A DNA stretch of 64,000 nucleotides from Mucinivorans hirudinis. GTDB lineage: Bacteria; Bacteroidota; Bacteroidia; Bacteroidales; Rikenellaceae. The position numbers were made by a program, and so were the translations under genes. The notes under the pieces are model-generated. The model did not search any database. It was not told the origin of the DNA and saw only the letters and a program-made list of their open reading frames with translations. Of this stretch, positions 28,650 to 37,837 are shown piece after piece. Where the stretch lies: positions 1,892,798-1,956,797 of the forward strand of contig HG934468.1 in NCBI GenBank assembly GCA_000723505.1, read 5' to 3'. Numbering within the stretch: position 1 is the first letter of the stretch; every line of letters begins with the position of its first letter.

Positions 28650-29252
28650 CTAAAACTTAATCCCCACCGACAGGGATAGCACATTGTTTTTTGCCGAAAA
28701 GTTTTTGATGTTTGATATTTCGCTCAATCCTATTTGGTAGCGAAGGTCTACCTGAAAATTGCGCCAAACGACGTATGATATACCCACCGGCACAGATAAT
28801 TCGAATCGTTTATAGTTGCCCGTTGTGGCATATCGCAATCCACCCGTAGGCATAGCCTGTGCCCGCATCAATAGTGCCGGCTGAACGCCTACCTTGAGAG
28901 CCAACTCGTCCCACACATAAAAGTTTAGGAGTACGGGGGCAATTATGTAATCCAGAATCTCCGAGTCGTAACCTGATGCCGAGTAAAGAATATCGAGCGA
29001 TAGTGCAAACCAAGGCGCAAGCTGCATCTCTGCAAAGCCGCCGCCGGTGAATCCGATAATGGGCTTGACGTTGGGTCTTTCGGGCGATGAGATGGTGGCA
29101 AAGTTTGCCCCCAAGCGTGGTCCAAAAAAGAACGAAACCGGCATACTCGTTCCCACACGAGTCTGCTTGATGGTCATATCAGAGCGATTTTGCGCCGATG
29201 CCGTGGCTAGGGTTATCACCAGAAGGAGGGTGAGAGCAAGTAATTTTTTCAT
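28650..29252 (-). CDS. Outer-membrane beta-barrel protein (PorT-like)
   Basis: A 200-residue secreted protein with a signal peptide ending near ATASAQ (residues 16-21). The mature sequence alternates short amphipathic strands and turns (FFFGPRLGANFATIS, IIGFTGGGFAEMQLAPWFALSLDILYSASGYDS, FELSVPVGISYVVWRNFQVDLRYQIGLS) and ends in an aromatic residue, VGIKF, as outer-membrane barrels do. An eight-stranded barrel of the PorT/OMP_b-brl type fits its size. No specific function can be assigned. It stands alone between the 67-bp repeat and tsaD. Confidence 0.8.
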   Translation of the reverse strand: MKKLLALTLLLVITLATASAQNRSDMTIKQTRVGTSMPVSFFFGPRLGANFATISSPERPNVKPIIGFTGGGFAEMQLAPWFALSLDILYSASGYDSEILDYIIAPVLLNFYVWDELALKVGVQPALLMRAQAMPTGGLRYATTGNYKRFELSVPVGISYVVWRNFQVDLRYQIGLSEISNIKNFSAKNNVLSLSVGIKF

Positions 29253-29304
29253 AAGGCGGCTTTTACTTTTATGGTTTCAAAATAAATTTTCCGTTACATT
29301 TTTC

Positions 29305-29333
29305 AGGAGTCTTCCGAAAAATTCCAAAATAAC
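29305..29333. repeat. Solo end of the TTTTTAGAAG repeat family (reverse orientation)
   Basis: The reverse complement reads GTTATTTTGGAATTTTT followed by CGGAAGACTCCT. The first 17 bases equal the start of the copy at 6683-6714. It lies between tsaD and the barrel gene. Confidence 0.5.
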
Positions 29334-29371
29334 AAATGTCTATTTTTTCTCGACTTAAACTTTTCAATAAA

Positions 29372-30400
29372 CTACAATCCCATTTCCGCCGAGCGGGCAA
29401 TGGGGGCGATGTCGAGTGAAGAAAAATCTTCTCGCAAATATTTGAAGTAGCCCGTGATGGCTATCATTGCCGCATTGTCCGTAGTCAGGAAGAATTCGGG
29501 GATATGGGCGCGCCAGCCCCGTTTGCTACACTCGGCGGCAATAGCCTCGCGCAAACCTGAATTTGCCGAAACTCCGCCCGCTATGGCAATCTCCTCTATG
29601 TCATACTCTTTTGCCGCTTTCACAACTTTGCTTACAAGTATATCCACAATCGTTGCCTGCAAAGATGCTGCAAGGTCTGCCTTGTTCTCCTCTATAAAGT
29701 TGGGGTTATCGGCAATCTCATCCCGCAAAAAATATAGAAAAGAAGTTTTTAATCCGCTGAACGAAAAGTCGAACCCGGCGATATTCGGCTTCGCAAACTT
29801 AAACTTTTTGGGGTTGCCCTCCTTAGACAATTTATCTATCAACGGACCCCCCGGGTAAGGCAATCCCATCACCTTGGCACACTTGTCAAAAGCCTCGCCG
29901 GCGGCATCGTCAATAGTTGAGCCTACTATCTCCATATCGAAATAGTCCCTAACCAGTACAATCTGAGTGTGTCCGCCCGAGACCAAAAGGCACAAGAAGG
30001 GGAAGTTCGGTTTTTCAATCGTCTTGTCGGGCAGCTCCACAAAGTGCGAAAGAATATGCCCTTGCAGGTGGTTCACCTCGATTAACGGCACGTTTTTTGC
30101 AATGGAAAAGCCCTTAGCGAAGGATACCCCGACCAGCAGAGAGCCGAGCAATCCCGGTCCGCGTGTAAACGCAACAGCATCAATATCGTCCGAAGTAACA
30201 CCCGCCTTTTTAAGGGCTGAGTCAATCACGGGGACAATATTTTGAGAGTGGGCACGCGATGCCAGCTCGGGAATCACACCACCCCAATCACTGTGCACTG
30301 CCTGCGAGGCTATTACGTTGGAGAGCAGCGCGCCATCACGAATGACCGCCGCCGAAGTGTCATCACACGATGACTCTATGCCGAGAATTGTTATTTTCAT
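29372..30400 (-). CDS. tsaD: tRNA N6-adenosine threonylcarbamoyltransferase TsaD
   Basis: A 342-residue ASKHA-fold enzyme that, with TsaB and TsaE, transfers threonylcarbamoyl from TC-AMP to A37 of ANN-decoding tRNAs. The N terminus ILGIESSCDDTSAAVI, the metal-binding HLQGHILSH and the nucleotide motif LVSGGHTQIVLV are present, with GGVSANSGLREAI in the C-terminal half. Length is normal. It is divergent from the tamB-like gene, 65 bp away. Confidence 0.97.
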   Translation of the reverse strand: MKITILGIESSCDDTSAAVIRDGALLSNVIASQAVHSDWGGVIPELASRAHSQNIVPVIDSALKKAGVTSDDIDAVAFTRGPGLLGSLLVGVSFAKGFSIAKNVPLIEVNHLQGHILSHFVELPDKTIEKPNFPFLCLLVSGGHTQIVLVRDYFDMEIVGSTIDDAAGEAFDKCAKVMGLPYPGGPLIDKLSKEGNPKKFKFAKPNIAGFDFSFSGLKTSFLYFLRDEIADNPNFIEENKADLAASLQATIVDILVSKVVKAAKEYDIEEIAIAGGVSANSGLREAIAAECSKRGWRAHIPEFFLTTDNAAMIAITGYFKYLREDFSSLDIAPIARSAEMGL

Positions 30401-30443
30401 TTCATTCTGTGTCGGGAATCATTCTCGATTCACCAAAAAATAC

Positions 30444-30451
30444 TATCTTTG
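30444..30451 (+). promoter_or_regulatory. Probable -7 box of the tamB-like gene
   Basis: TATCTTTG is an exact TAnnTTTG match 14 nt before the chosen ATG at 30466. The -33 region is not clear. Confidence 0.5.
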
Positions 30452-30465
30452 CAGCTAGCAAAATT

Positions 30466-33400
30466 ATGAAAAAAGTTCTGAAATTCATACTCTCTTTTGT
30501 GAGCATTCTCATTATTGCTATGGTGAGTGTGCCCATTATTGTGAGTATGTTATTGCAAGTGGCTGTTGTTCAGAACTTTGCTGTTCGTCAGGTGACGGAG
30601 ATGCTCTCGAAAAAAGCAGAGACTGTTATGTCGATTTCTCGCATAGACATCGAATTTTTTAACCGCGTAGTCATTGATGACCTCTACGTTCAAGACCAAT
30701 ATGGAGATTCGCTCATCTACGTAAAGCAACTCAGAGTCGGTATTCGGGGTATTAACTTCTTGACCGGAAAAATTTCACTCGGCTCGGTGGATTTAGATGG
30801 GGGGTTTTGCCACCTCTACGAGGATGGGAAGATTATGAATGTGGCGTGGGTTTTCGACCACTTCAAACCGGCAGTCGAACCCACCAATGTGCCCGATTTC
30901 AGACTAAGTGCCAAGGAGGTGAATCTTATCAACTTCGGCTTCAAACTCAGATATTTTGATACTCAGCCGCAACAGTGGGGCATAAATTTCCGCGGTATGG
31001 ACTTCTATGACCTCAATATGCAGGGGCGTAATGTGGAGATTTTTAATTATGACATAAACCTTTCGATGGAGCGGCTCACGCTCAAGGACAGGAGCGGATT
31101 CTATCTGGAGCACTTCTCCAGCGGCAACTGCGGAGTGAATGAGCGCAGTATGCACTTCTCGCAGGTGAGGTTAGAGACGGGGGCAACTCAGCTTAACTTC
31201 AATTACATAGACCTCAATTACGACAACTGGTACGCCTACAACGACTTTGTGGAGAAGGTGGTATTCGATGGTGACATTCTTCCTTCGCGTGTCTCGATGA
31301 AGGATTTGTCCTACTTCATAGGGCAGAAACCCGACAACCCCTTTGCAGTGAATTTTTCGGGCTACGTCCACGGTGCTATTCCGCGACTGAGGGGGCGGCT
31401 GAGCAATGTGCGTAACCGAAACACCACGCTCAACCTCGATTTTGCGGTGGAGGGGTTGCCCGATATTAATAAGACACGGTTTGAACTCGATGTGGAGAAT
31501 CTCAATACCGATGCAGTGGATGCCAACAGCATCGTGCGCGACTTTGCAGGGGTGGAGCTTGGTGCTGACTTGATGTTGCTCTTGGGCAGGGCACAAGGTA
31601 TTCGCGTTGATGGGCGCTTTGCCGGAATGTTTAGCGACTTCACAGCCCACGCAACCGCGCGAGTACACCAAGGTGTGCTCAACGGCAAGTTGGAGTTTAC
31701 ACCTTCTCACTCAGAGAGAACCCGAATCAGGGGTGCGCTCTCAACGCGCGATTTTGGCATCGGCAAGTTGCTTAATAATAAAAACCTGCAAAATATCTCG
31801 TTCGACACACAGGTCGATGCACTGCTGAGCAAGGGAAAGATAATCTCGGTCAATGCCAAGGGTGATGTGCCGCATTTTTGGTTGGCAGGGTATGATTATC
31901 GAGGCATTAAGATAGATGGGGAGTTTGCGGGACGCAGTTACAGCGGACGAGTCGAGTGTGCCGATACGAATATGAACTTCAGCGCCGACGGGCGTTTCGA
32001 GATGCGCGGAGATGTGCCTGCCTATAACTTCACCGCCAACTTGCACCGTGCCAACCTGCGAGCGCTAGGCATCAACAGGCGCGACTCTGTCTCCGAACTT
32101 GCCGCACTCTTCTCCACCGAGGGCTTTGGCTCCTCATTCGAGAATATGAACGGCACGACGGTCATAGATAAAATAGTGTATATAAACCATTTGGATACCG
32201 TGCGTGCTGATGCGATAACCATTTTGAGCCAAAACAGCGATTCGTTGCGCCACCTGAGTATGAAGTCGGCTTTTGCCGATGTCGATGTCAGAGGAACAAG
32301 CAGCTATTCACAGATTATCGACTACATAACGGAGGCTGTAAAACGCTATATACCATCCACGGGAACAAATGCGGCGAAGAAAAAAGGGGCTGATAAGATT
32401 TACGATTTGGGTGCTTATCAGGTTGATGTAGATGTTAAGCTGGCAAATAAGGTTGCTTCGATTTTCCTCCCCGGAATGGAGATAGCTCCGGGGACGCGTC
32501 TGGCGGTGGAGTTCGAGCCCAAGGCAGACAAGTTTAGGCTGGATTTGGAGTCGGACTATATAGGCAACAATAATAACTATCTGAGCAAATTGAATTTAGT
32601 GGGACGCAATGCTGTCGACTCCGTGTATGTTGTCCTCAATGCCGCCGAGTGTGAGTTGGGCAATGTTTATATGCCCGACTTCCTTGTTCGCGGCATTATT
32701 CGGGGCAACACTATAGATACTCGCATAGCTTTCGACAATAAATCGGACGAAACCTCTCTCGACCTACGCACCCGCACCCACATATACCGCACAGCCGCCG
32801 ACCTGCCTCAGGTGAGAATAGATGTTCGTCCCACCCCTTTGACGGTGGCGGGTAAGAGGTGGTTGATTGACTCCTGCTATGTTCAGTTGGATAGCACGGC
32901 TGTTCTGGTGAGCAACCTACGTATGAGTAGCGGCGAGCAGCAGATGTCTCTCAGCGGCAAGATGGGACGCGAACAGACGGACACCATACGTGTGGATTTC
33001 AACCGTTTTGACGTTGCTCCCGCTTCGGCTCTGATTTCCGAGTTGGGTTACCGTCTCTCGGGAACGGTCAGTGGCAAGGCACGGGCGCAGGCTCTTTTCG
33101 GGCAGACAGTCTTTGATGCTCTGCTAGATTTCGATAGCCTCCATATCAATGACTTTGCACTGGGAACTCCCTCGATTGTGAGTGAGTGGAATAGCGACAA
33201 GAAGAGGGTTGATATTCGAGTGAGGGAGCAGTCGGGCAGAGTGCCCATTACCGGCTACTTCGATATTGCCAATAGCCGTTACTATGCAGATATTCAATTT
33301 CCTCACTTTAATTTGATTCTCTTAGAGCCACTTATCAAGGGTATTTTGGTCAATACCTCGGGCGAGGCAGATGTGCACTTGACCCTGAACGGAGAGAAGG

Positions 33401-34929
33401 ATAAGCCGCTGCTCAACGGCAGGGTCGATATTAAGAGGTACAATTTGCAGGTGGACTATACCAAGGCGCGCTACTCTACCTCGGGGCGGGTCGAAGTTAT
33501 CGACAACCGTTTTGAAGCACTTCGTCTTCCCGTGTCGGATAGCCTGCGTGGCACAGCTATCCTTAATGCCCACCTTGCGAGCGAATATTTCAAGAACCTG
33601 ACCTTCGGGGTGAATGTCGGTTTTAGTAACTTACTGGCACTAAATACGACGGTACGCGACAACGAAATTTTCTATGGGCGTGCCTTCGGCACGGGCGAGC
33701 TCTCAATCGTGGGTTCGGAGAGGAATACGACACTTAATATTAATGCCGCCACCGCTCTCGACTCTGAATTTAACCTCCCCTTTACCGGCGTATCCACCAT
33801 AGAGGAGGCTAAGTTTATAACCTTCATAGACTCCACCACACTCGCCACAGCTCCCGAGTCGCGCAATGCTCAACGCCCCACCCTCAGGCAAGATATAAGC
33901 CGCATTAGCTATACCAATGAACTTGATATTCGTATCAATCTGAATGTGTTGCCCAATACCCGCGCCCGCATTTCGATGATAAACGACTATATTGCCAACA
34001 ACATTAATGGTGTGGGTGTGGGTAATTTCAATATCCACATCAACCCCGAGCAGGATATTTTCACGATGAACGGTTCGTATCAGATTCAGAAGGGTAGCTA
34101 TCAGTTCAACCTGAAGACGGTGAAGATATTCGACAAGATTTTGACAATGGAGCCGGGTGGAACAATCACTTGGACGGGTGACCCGGCAGACCCGATTGTG
34201 AATCTAGATGCCGTCTACCGACTCAAAGCCTCCTTGCAGCCGCTCACGGGAACGGTTCTCTATCAGGGGTCGAATGTCAATGTCGAGTGCGGCATTAACC
34301 TCACGGGTAAACTCTTCGAGCCGACTCTGAACCTGAGTATCACCGCTCCCGGCTCAGACCCCGAGACCCAAAATGTGTTGCGCAACTACCTCAATACGCA
34401 GGAGGTGATAACCAACCAGTTCCTCTCACTGCTGCTTGCGCGTACCTTTATGCCCGATATGAGCACCGCCTCAATGGGTAATATGGGTAGCTCTTTGGTT
34501 GGGGCGGCAGGGTTGGAATATTTATTGAATCAGGTTAATAATCTTATCTCTAACGATAGGTTCGACATACGTTTGGGTGTGCGTCCGCGCACGGAAAACA
34601 CCTCGGACGAGGTTAGTGTAAACTTCTCGACGGCAATCATTCCCGACAAGTTGCTCTTGGAGGCGGGCGGCACATATAATACGAGAAATAACCCTGTCTA
34701 TGTGCGTCGCGCACCATTTAGCGGCGAGGGCTATCTGACCTATATACTCAACAAGGCGGGATCACTACAACTCAAGGGCTTTACGCGTGTGATAGAGCGT
34801 TTCGACGAGACGCAAGGTCTGCAAGAGACCGGCATAGGTCTCTACTATCGCAAAGATTTCCAGACTTTTAGTGATTTATTTCTAAAGGCGAATAAGAGGC
34901 AACAGCAAAAACAACAGCAAAAAAAATAA
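30466..34929 (+). CDS. tamB: TamB-like (DUF490) envelope protein
   Basis: A 1487-residue protein with one N-terminal membrane anchor (about residues 5-30, LKFILSFVSILIIAMVSVPIIVSMLL) and a long periplasmic body of repeating beta strands. The C-terminal DUF490 region shows MNGSYQIQKGSYQFNLKTVKIFDKILTMEPGGTITWTGDPADPIVNLDAVYR, and the protein ends with TYNTRNNPVYVRRAPFSGEGYLTYILN plus a Gln/Lys tail. Such proteins bridge the envelope for outer-membrane protein assembly or lipid transport. The start at 30466 follows the -7 box; an upstream in-frame ATG at 30370 would lie in tsaD. No tamA-like gene is adjacent. Confidence 0.88.
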   Translation: MKKVLKFILSFVSILIIAMVSVPIIVSMLLQVAVVQNFAVRQVTEMLSKKAETVMSISRIDIEFFNRVVIDDLYVQDQYGDSLIYVKQLRVGIRGINFLTGKISLGSVDLDGGFCHLYEDGKIMNVAWVFDHFKPAVEPTNVPDFRLSAKEVNLINFGFKLRYFDTQPQQWGINFRGMDFYDLNMQGRNVEIFNYDINLSMERLTLKDRSGFYLEHFSSGNCGVNERSMHFSQVRLETGATQLNFNYIDLNYDNWYAYNDFVEKVVFDGDILPSRVSMKDLSYFIGQKPDNPFAVNFSGYVHGAIPRLRGRLSNVRNRNTTLNLDFAVEGLPDINKTRFELDVENLNTDAVDANSIVRDFAGVELGADLMLLLGRAQGIRVDGRFAGMFSDFTAHATARVHQGVLNGKLEFTPSHSERTRIRGALSTRDFGIGKLLNNKNLQNISFDTQVDALLSKGKIISVNAKGDVPHFWLAGYDYRGIKIDGEFAGRSYSGRVECADTNMNFSADGRFEMRGDVPAYNFTANLHRANLRALGINRRDSVSELAALFSTEGFGSSFENMNGTTVIDKIVYINHLDTVRADAITILSQNSDSLRHLSMKSAFADVDVRGTSSYSQIIDYITEAVKRYIPSTGTNAAKKKGADKIYDLGAYQVDVDVKLANKVASIFLPGMEIAPGTRLAVEFEPKADKFRLDLESDYIGNNNNYLSKLNLVGRNAVDSVYVVLNAAECELGNVYMPDFLVRGIIRGNTIDTRIAFDNKSDETSLDLRTRTHIYRTAADLPQVRIDVRPTPLTVAGKRWLIDSCYVQLDSTAVLVSNLRMSSGEQQMSLSGKMGREQTDTIRVDFNRFDVAPASALISELGYRLSGTVSGKARAQALFGQTVFDALLDFDSLHINDFALGTPSIVSEWNSDKKRVDIRVREQSGRVPITGYFDIANSRYYADIQFPHFNLILLEPLIKGILVNTSGEADVHLTLNGEKDKPLLNGRVDIKRYNLQVDYTKARYSTSGRVEVIDNRFEALRLPVSDSLRGTAILNAHLASEYFKNLTFGVNVGFSNLLALNTTVRDNEIFYGRAFGTGELSIVGSERNTTLNINAATALDSEFNLPFTGVSTIEEAKFITFIDSTTLATAPESRNAQRPTLRQDISRISYTNELDIRINLNVLPNTRARISMINDYIANNINGVGVGNFNIHINPEQDIFTMNGSYQIQKGSYQFNLKTVKIFDKILTMEPGGTITWTGDPADPIVNLDAVYRLKASLQPLTGTVLYQGSNVNVECGINLTGKLFEPTLNLSITAPGSDPETQNVLRNYLNTQEVITNQFLSLLLARTFMPDMSTASMGNMGSSLVGAAGLEYLLNQVNNLISNDRFDIRLGVRPRTENTSDEVSVNFSTAIIPDKLLLEAGGTYNTRNNPVYVRRAPFSGEGYLTYILNKAGSLQLKGFTRVIERFDETQGLQETGIGLYYRKDFQTFSDLFLKANKRQQQKQQQKK

Positions 34930-34975
34930 ACTCCTATCCCGAGTACCCTCCCTACCCCCTAAAAAAAACTAAGCA

Positions 34976-37747
34976 ATGAAACCCCTACTACTAACCCTCA
35001 CAATGCTACTTGCATCGGCGGCAACACTCACCGCCCAAACAATTTACCCAACACCCCAAAAGGCAATTATCAGCGACAATAAACATTTTTTGTTGAAAGG
35101 TGGAGTACAAATTAGAGGAGCAGCTCAAGCCGACAAAGACGCGCTGGATTTGCTCAAAACATTAGTCGAGGACAACAAAAAGAGCACGATATCGCTGACC
35201 ATTGGTGAGCGTGACGATAAGGTTTTTGCCAAAGCTGCAAAGGTGGATATGCCGGATGTTTCGGGCGCGTACTACCTAAAGGTTGACCAGACCGGTATCA
35301 CAATTATGGGGGTCGATGAGCGGGGTACTTACTATGGAGTGCAGACTCTTCGCCAACTCATAGAGAGGGATATTATCCCCTTTGCCGAGATTTTGGACTA
35401 CCCTGAAGTTGCATTTCGCGGCTCCGTAGAGGGTTTTTACGGCAAACCGTGGAGTCACCGCGACCGCTTGGCACAGTTCAAGTTCTATGGTGAAAATAAA
35501 CTTAATACATACATATACGGACCCAAGGACGACCCCTACCATAGCAGCCTGAGCAACCACGGTACATCCACCGCCACCGACACCAAAGGGGGCTGGCGCG
35601 TACCCTATCCCACTGCCGAGGCAGAGCAGATTCGTGAATTGGCTATGACGGCACGCAAAAATAAAGTCGATTTTGTTTGGGCAATCCACCCCGGTCAGGA
35701 TATAAAATGGAACGAGGAAGACTACAACCATCTCATCAATAAGTTCGAGGATATGTACCGTCTTGGTGTGCGTTCGTTCGCCGTTTTTTTCGACGACATT
35801 TCGGGCGAGGGCACTAATGCCCGCAAGCAAGCCGAGCTTTTGAATCGTATCAACAGGGAGTTTGTGCAGAAAAAGGGTGATGTTACTCCCTTGATTATGT
35901 GTCCCACGGAGTATAACAAGTCGTGGGCAAATCCTAAGCCTGAGGGATATTTGAGTATACTTGGTGAGCAGTTAGACCCCTCGGTTCAGATTATGTGGAC
36001 AGGCGACCGCGTCTGTGCCGACATTACGATGGAGACGCTGAATTGGATTAACGAGCGTATCAAACGCCCTACATATATATGGTGGAACTTCCCCGTTACG
36101 GACTACGTTCGTCATATTTTGTTGCAGGGACCTTCGTATGGTCTTGCTGTGGAGGCTACTAAAAAAGATATGGCAGGCTTTGTGAGCAACCCGATGGAGA
36201 ATGCCGAAAGTTCGAAAATAGCTCTGTTCGGCGTGGCGGACTACACTTGGAATCCAAAGGCTTATAATTATTTGCAGACTTGGGAGCAGGCGTTCAAGGC
36301 GATTATGCCCGAGGCTGCCGCCCGCTATCGCACCTTTGCCATCCACTCCTCGGATTTGGAGCAGAACGGACACGGATACCGCCGCGACGAATCGTGGGAG
36401 ACAACCCTTATCAATCCGTTGGACTATTCCAAGAGAGACTTTGATGCTCTGTTGAAGGATTACAGAGAGCTGTCTACCTCTGCCCAAACAGTGATGGATA
36501 TGTGCAAAAACAGCTACTTGTTGGAGGAGATGAAGCCGTGGCTTGTTCAAGCCGTTGAGTTGGGCAATCGCGGACAGATGTTGATGAACTTTATCGGTGT
36601 GTGGGAGCACGGCGATAACCCCGCAATCTGGGAAGGTTATCTCTCCCAAAGGATGACATCCGAGCAGACGGCGGCATACAATAAGCACAAGGTGGGTACG
36701 CTCAAACTCCAACCTTTTATCAACCAAACGCGTGCAACGATAGCAGAAAAGTTCTACGAAAAATTGAGTGGTAAACCGCTAAAGAAGGTCATTCCTATGA
36801 CCTCTTTTGCACGTCAAGAGACACTTCCTGCTATGATTGACGGCAACTCACAGAGCTATTTCTACTCGTGGGGGGCGCAAAAGGCGGGCGACTGGGTCGG
36901 AGTAGATTTGGGCGAGCCCACGGTGGTTAATAACATCTACGTTGAGCAGGGACGCAAACAGGGAGATAGAGACTATTTTCAAGAGGCTATCTTGGAGTAT
37001 TCTAACGATGCCATCAACTGGACGACATTGAAAGAGATAGGTGACAGTACTTATACCATCAAATACAATGAAAAACCAATCGAGGCGCGATATGTGCGTC
37101 TTCGCGCTGACGCAGGTGTGAGTACGAAGAACTGGACAGCCTTCCGCCGTTTCGATGTAAATCCTATGCAGCGGGAGGCGATTATGCTCACAAACATTGC
37201 GCAGGTGGCAGCCACAAGGGTGGTTACCGAGGGTAAAAATATTGCGATTCAACCTATTCTAGAGGTCATTAGGGTTGAGCCGGAAGGTTATTTCGGCATT
37301 GAATTACCCTTGACAGGCGGCATCGAGAAGGTGGATGTGGATTTGAACATCAACAGACCAGTTATTGAGTATTCGGTTGATGGTGCAGTGTGGAGCGATA
37401 AGGCTCTTTCGCAGGCACGCTATATAAGATATATCAACAAGGGTGCCAAGCCCGTTGAGGTCAATCTCCGCCGATTTGTGGTCACCACAACTGCCGACAA
37501 TGAGGGTGCGCTGATGAACCTCTTCGATAAGAATTTAGAGAGCACTTACCCGCTGAACGGTAAATTGGCTGTTGTTGTTCCTGCCGGCGCAAGGAGTGTT
37601 GTGATACTTGCCGCGGGCGATGCCAAGGCAGCTGTCAATGGTAAGGCAAATATTATCGATGGTGCATATTCACAAATGGCACTCGGCGACGACAAAGAGA
37701 TTGTTATTGAGGGGGCAGGAACGCTCCACGAGATAGTGTTTGAATAG
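34976..37747 (+). CDS. GH84 beta-N-acetylglucosaminidase (O-GlcNAcase family)
   Basis: A 923-residue secreted enzyme with a signal peptide ending near LTAQ (residues 18-21). The domains in order are an alpha/beta N domain (about 22-140), then the GH84 barrel starting at FRGSVEGFYGKPWSHRDR. The adjacent catalytic aspartates D273-D274 (AVFFDDISG) are those used in substrate-assisted catalysis. A helical region and an F5/8-type C (discoidin-like) region around 610-720 follow, with further beta domains to the end. It resembles the Bacteroides GH84 enzymes that remove GlcNAc from mucin-type glycans. It follows tamB by 46 bp; a functional link is not evident. Confidence 0.93.
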   Translation: MKPLLLTLTMLLASAATLTAQTIYPTPQKAIISDNKHFLLKGGVQIRGAAQADKDALDLLKTLVEDNKKSTISLTIGERDDKVFAKAAKVDMPDVSGAYYLKVDQTGITIMGVDERGTYYGVQTLRQLIERDIIPFAEILDYPEVAFRGSVEGFYGKPWSHRDRLAQFKFYGENKLNTYIYGPKDDPYHSSLSNHGTSTATDTKGGWRVPYPTAEAEQIRELAMTARKNKVDFVWAIHPGQDIKWNEEDYNHLINKFEDMYRLGVRSFAVFFDDISGEGTNARKQAELLNRINREFVQKKGDVTPLIMCPTEYNKSWANPKPEGYLSILGEQLDPSVQIMWTGDRVCADITMETLNWINERIKRPTYIWWNFPVTDYVRHILLQGPSYGLAVEATKKDMAGFVSNPMENAESSKIALFGVADYTWNPKAYNYLQTWEQAFKAIMPEAAARYRTFAIHSSDLEQNGHGYRRDESWETTLINPLDYSKRDFDALLKDYRELSTSAQTVMDMCKNSYLLEEMKPWLVQAVELGNRGQMLMNFIGVWEHGDNPAIWEGYLSQRMTSEQTAAYNKHKVGTLKLQPFINQTRATIAEKFYEKLSGKPLKKVIPMTSFARQETLPAMIDGNSQSYFYSWGAQKAGDWVGVDLGEPTVVNNIYVEQGRKQGDRDYFQEAILEYSNDAINWTTLKEIGDSTYTIKYNEKPIEARYVRLRADAGVSTKNWTAFRRFDVNPMQREAIMLTNIAQVAATRVVTEGKNIAIQPILEVIRVEPEGYFGIELPLTGGIEKVDVDLNINRPVIEYSVDGAVWSDKALSQARYIRYINKGAKPVEVNLRRFVVTTTADNEGALMNLFDKNLESTYPLNGKLAVVVPAGARSVVILAAGDAKAAVNGKANIIDGAYSQMALGDDKEIVIEGAGTLHEIVFE

Positions 37748-37774
37748 ATTATCAAAAAAAAATTAATAACTTTG
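37739..37774 (+). promoter_or_regulatory. Possible promoter of alaS
   Basis: TAACTTTG at 37767-37774 is an exact -7 match; TTTG at 37739-37742, within the end of the GH84 gene, is a possible -33 box with a long 24-nt spacer. Confidence 0.45.
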
Positions 37775-37837
37775 CCCACCGGAAAATGAAAGGTACTTTT
37801 CTTACATTTTTCACTTCTCATTTTTTCATTTAAAAAT

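Noticed and set aside
31171-31710. 179-codon minus-strand frame inside the tamB-like gene
   Set aside because: A shadow of the strongly supported tamB frame, with composition determined by that frame.
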